Under the pieces are notes generated by a model, which saw only the letters and a list, made by a program, of their open reading frames with translations, did not search any database and was not told the origin of the DNA. From NCBI GenBank assembly GCA_937905825.1, contig CALCXM010000153.1:31154-95153 (forward strand): a DNA stretch of 64,000 nucleotides, in the 5' to 3' direction. The stretch is from an uncultured bacterium (GTDB lineage: Bacteria > Planctomycetota > UBA1135 > GCA-002686595). Shown in pieces: positions 61,846 to 64,000 of this stretch (its first letter is position 1; each line of letters opens with the position of its first letter). The translations under genes were made by a program, and so were the position numbers.

Positions 61846-62086
61846 TCGGAAGGTCCTCGTTGTCCGTCATTTCCTCCACCTTCACGCCGCGTTCGCGCAG
61901 GTAGGCCACCGAATCTTCGATGGCCTTGGGCTCCCCATCGATCTCCACGGCCACCAAGGCCATGGTGTCGCTGATGCTGGCCGCCCGGATGTTCGGAATC
62001 ACCGCGAAGCGTTCGCCGAGCGTGTGGCTAATGATCGGCTCGGAAATCAGGCCTTGGGGAAAGGTGCAGAAGAACTTCTTGCGCAT
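61838..62086 (-). CDS. stand-alone NIL-domain protein
   Basis: Small protein of 82 residues that is essentially one NIL domain: FFCTFPQGLISEPIISHTLG, FAVIPNIRAASISDTMALVA, VAYLRERGVKVEEM. NIL domains usually form the C-terminal substrate-sensing part of the methionine importer ATPase MetN, where they bind L-methionine, or sit beside ferredoxins. As a free-standing ACT-like protein it may sense an amino acid. The ATG at 62086 gives MRKKFFCTFPQG; the frame is open upstream to 62143 with poor similarity. Its 3' end overlaps ggt, which makes an amino-acid or sulfur-compound link plausible (inference). Confidence 0.82.
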   Translation of the reverse strand: MRKKFFCTFPQGLISEPIISHTLGERFAVIPNIRAASISDTMALVAVEIDGEPKAIEDSVAYLRERGVKVEEMTDNEDLPSA

Positions 62087-62242
62087 GGTGAGCGTCGAAT
62101 CGCGGACTAAATGAAGGTGTTCAGGACACCCCCATCGAACCACAAGTGAGGCTCCCGGGGCAAGGTTCCCCTCTCAGATGAGTGGGCTCAGCGGGAAGTC
62201 CTGGCCTCTTGTGCGAGCGCCGGATCCCCAGGGGCCTGGGAT

Positions 62243-62905
62243 TCAACCGGGAAGCGTCGAGGGCTTTTGCCCGCGTCTTAGAAGTGCCAGGCACGCGAAG
62301 AAGCCGAAGGCCAACCAGGGCAAACGTGCTCCGGACCAGGCCATGCGCTGCTCCGGCCCCAAGTCGCCAGCCCCGGCCTGCTCATAGACGGAGATGTGCC
62401 GCATCCAATCGAAGCCTGCGTGCTCGCAAACCAAAACGACCGGGGAGAGATCCAAGCTGGCACTCACCCAATTAGAAGGTGGAAGCGCCGCCCAAACACC
62501 TCCAGCCGCAGGCAAGGCGCACAGGAGGCTGCCCAACAAAAGCCAGAGCCCTGCCCTGCTCCAAGCCCACGCCCCACCCGGGCAACTCACGCTACCCGCG
62601 AAATAGAGGGCGGCAACCACCAGAGCTCCGCGCAACGGATAGGTGGCGCTGGGTGGGCCATAGAGCAAGGCCAATCCCCAAAGCAAGGGGATCGACCAAG
62701 CCCAGCGGGAACGCTTCAAACCCGTCGATAGGGTCCCTGCCACCGGAGCCCAGAGGCTCAGCCAAATCCAAACGGTCAGTCCTGTTTCGGCAGCCGTCAG
62801 CAACCAGGGCCACAGGCCGCTCGCTAGCAAGAGCAACCAGACACCCAGCTCACGGGGCCACTGGACCCCGACCGCGTCACCGGAAGCGACTCCGGCCCGG
62901 TCCAT
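62243..62905 (-). CDS. hypothetical integral membrane protein
   Basis: Not recognised. About 220 residues and very rich in Trp, Leu and Gly, with about six predicted helices (for example LGVWLLLLASGLWPWLL, WSIPLLWGLALLYG, LVVAALYFAGSV, AGLWLLLGSLLCALPAAGG, LPWLAFGFFACLALL). Between helices 5 and 6 is a soluble loop with LVCEHAGFDWMRHISVYEQA. The start is uncertain: ATG at 62905 or GTG at 62911 or 62926; all lie after the stop of the upstream lipoprotein gene, which it follows by about 35 bases. Exosortase-like Cys/Arg/His residues were looked for and not convincingly found. Confidence 0.55.
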   Translation of the reverse strand: MDRAGVASGDAVGVQWPRELGVWLLLLASGLWPWLLTAAETGLTVWIWLSLWAPVAGTLSTGLKRSRWAWSIPLLWGLALLYGPPSATYPLRGALVVAALYFAGSVSCPGGAWAWSRAGLWLLLGSLLCALPAAGGVWAALPPSNWVSASLDLSPVVLVCEHAGFDWMRHISVYEQAGAGDLGPEQRMAWSGARLPWLAFGFFACLALLRRGQKPSTLPG

Positions 62906-62940
62906 TTCCACTGCGGACGCACTCACTCGTACCGACGCGC

Positions 62941-63903
62941 TTAGTAGCGTCGCCCCTTGCCGCCACCGCCGCCGCGACCACCACCACGACCACCACGACC
63001 ATTGGAAACGTTGCGGCCGGTACGATTGCTCACGGTGCTCCACTTGGACAAGGGAATGGCCTTGGACTTGCGCTTGGAGATAGAGCGGTAGGCCTTGTCG
63101 TCACTCATGGCTGGCTTGCGCGACTCCACGTGCTTGCGCAGGGTCTCTTGCTGCTCAAAGGCCACGTGCCGGCGCTCGGCGACTAGCGCCAACACCGCAT
63201 CGCGACGGGCCACCAGAATTTGTGCTTGGCGTTCGAGTTCCGCCGCAAGCGCAGCGGCCTGGGCTTCGGCCTTGGCTTCTTCCACGGCCTTGCGGGCGAT
63301 TGCCTTGGAGCGTTCCGCGGCCCAGGGACCCGTGTTCTGCTTGGGGCTGTTGTCCACGGGCTGGGCATTGGCATTGGCTGGCTTGCCCGCCGTCCCTCCG
63401 GACTTTCCGTTCGGACCCTGGGCGGCAGCCGCTGCGCCACGCCCAGCGACCTTGTTGTTTAGATTCCCGCGCCGGTTGGCCTGGGGCGCGCTGCCAGTCG
63501 GCGGTTGCTTGCCCGCTTTGTTCGCGGGTGCTGTTCCCGCGGGTCCCTGGCCCCGGGGGCGTCCATTTTGCGGTCCTGCTCGTGCGACCTTGCCTGCGCC
63601 AGGGGATTCTGCCGCCGGTCCCGCGGGCTTGGCTGCGGCACTCGTTGCATCACCGGACTCCAAGTTTGAAGCTTCCGGGTCCTCTGATCGGGAAGCCCGC
63701 CCCGGCCCTTGCGCTGCAGCAGCGCTCCCGGGGGATGGGCCAGGCTGCGTGGATCCGTCACCCGGCTGTGCCTGCGCGGGCATCTGCCCGGGGCCCTCGG
63801 TTGGCTCCGAGGGCGCACTATCGATTCCACAGCCCACGCCGACAAAGCAAAAGCTCAGCAGTGCGGAGAGGCCCCAGGCCATGAATCTCTTCGTAGTCAG
63901 CAT
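62941..63903 (-). CDS. low-complexity exported protein with C-terminal RGG-type tail
   Basis: Protein of 320 residues. The N-terminus is an export signal with a possible lipobox at Cys25 (SFCFVGVGCG; weak consensus). Residues 28-190 are Gly/Pro/Ala/Gln-rich and probably disordered. A helical, Ala/Glu/Arg-rich segment follows (AIARKAVEEAKAEAQAAALA to ALVAERRHVAFEQQETLRKH). The protein ends in Arg/Gly repeats (GRGGRGGGRGGGGGKGRRY), like an RGG box. RGG boxes usually bind RNA in the cytoplasm, so on a protein with an export signal the tail may instead bind DNA, polyanions or the cell wall. Function unknown. It is upstream of the membrane-protein gene. Confidence 0.6.
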   Translation of the reverse strand: MLTTKRFMAWGLSALLSFCFVGVGCGIDSAPSEPTEGPGQMPAQAQPGDGSTQPGPSPGSAAAAQGPGRASRSEDPEASNLESGDATSAAAKPAGPAAESPGAGKVARAGPQNGRPRGQGPAGTAPANKAGKQPPTGSAPQANRRGNLNNKVAGRGAAAAAQGPNGKSGGTAGKPANANAQPVDNSPKQNTGPWAAERSKAIARKAVEEAKAEAQAAALAAELERQAQILVARRDAVLALVAERRHVAFEQQETLRKHVESRKPAMSDDKAYRSISKRKSKAIPLSKWSTVSNRTGRNVSNGRGGRGGGRGGGGGKGRRY

Positions 63904-64000
63904 CTGTTTCGTTTCGGGCTATCGACAGCCCGAGATGGGCGAACCATCCTAGAGGTCTGGCCGACAAGGGGCGGTTTCTCGATCGGGTTCCACGGATCGA

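Noticed and set aside
62243..62905. Exosortase/archaeosortase assignment for the membrane protein
   Set aside because: The conserved Cys, Arg and His in their helix contexts were not found.

Overview
The window is about 64 kb of GC-rich (roughly 60-65%), densely coded bacterial chromosome with about 47 protein genes. I see no rRNA, tRNA, CRISPR array, insertion sequence or prophage. The gene content points to a Gram-negative-type bacterium of the Planctomycetota or a close relative (inference). It has a Kdo transferase (waaA), an OprP/OprO-like porin, an O-antigen-type ABC exporter and lipoprotein signal peptidase, so it has an outer membrane. It also has protein-arginine kinase McsB, HEAT-repeat lipoproteins, zinc-ribbon membrane proteins, and a secreted protein whose C-terminal domain I associate with marine planctomycetes. 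Non-ATG starts and 4-base stop/start overlaps (ATGA, GTGA, TTGA) are common.

Layout. 1-5 kb: asnS (cut by the window edge), a small membrane/coiled-coil protein, an NhaC-type antiporter with an extra extracytoplasmic domain, and an LPG-synthase-like flippase-fold protein. 5-12.5 kb (minus strand): a secreted protein, then a probable operon GAF-SpoIIE phosphatase, DUF58, BatA-like protein, secreted GH99-like hydrolase. A STAS protein with a PilZ-like tail is transcribed divergently from the phosphatase. 13.6-18.9 kb: a glycosyltransferase, a HAD-like protein with altered catalytic residues, a secreted low-complexity protein, and mcsB. 19-22.9 kb: an SLC13/RCK transporter translationally coupled to a secreted glycosidase-like protein.

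22.9-33.4 kb is one tightly packed minus-strand gene string, read in the order aminotransferase, threonine aldolase, phosphomannomutase, HEAT protein, arginase, ABC-2 permease (Wzm), ATPase with C-terminal Wzt domain, and a methyltransferase with a long coiled coil. The last three resemble the Wzm/Wzt/WbdD O-antigen export and chain-termination machinery. The coiled coil of the methyltransferase contains a perfect 222-bp (74-residue) tandem duplication. In WbdD the coiled coil is a molecular ruler for O-antigen length, so this looks like a ruler caught in the act of lengthening. This is the most interesting item in the window.

33.7-41 kb: a porin, divergent from a five-gene, fully overlapping operon made of a ferric-iron-type ABC importer (lipoprotein, double permease, ATPase), a pentaheme c-type cytochrome and a HEAT-repeat protein. 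41-49 kb: a UbiA-family prenyltransferase, a prepilin-like protein, and metK, waaA and secA. 49-57 kb: a dksA/traR-like gene, lspA, pyrD and a response-regulator gene in one operon, then xerC/D, uvrC and uvrB. 57-64 kb: two paralogous zinc-ribbon/transmembrane proteins, gamma-glutamyltransferase coupled to a tiny NIL-domain gene, a membrane protein, and a low-complexity lipoprotein ending in an RGG-type tail.

Long perfect hairpins (12-23 bp stems) sit between several convergent genes and probably act as bidirectional terminators. Functions were assigned by reading motifs only; no database search was run.
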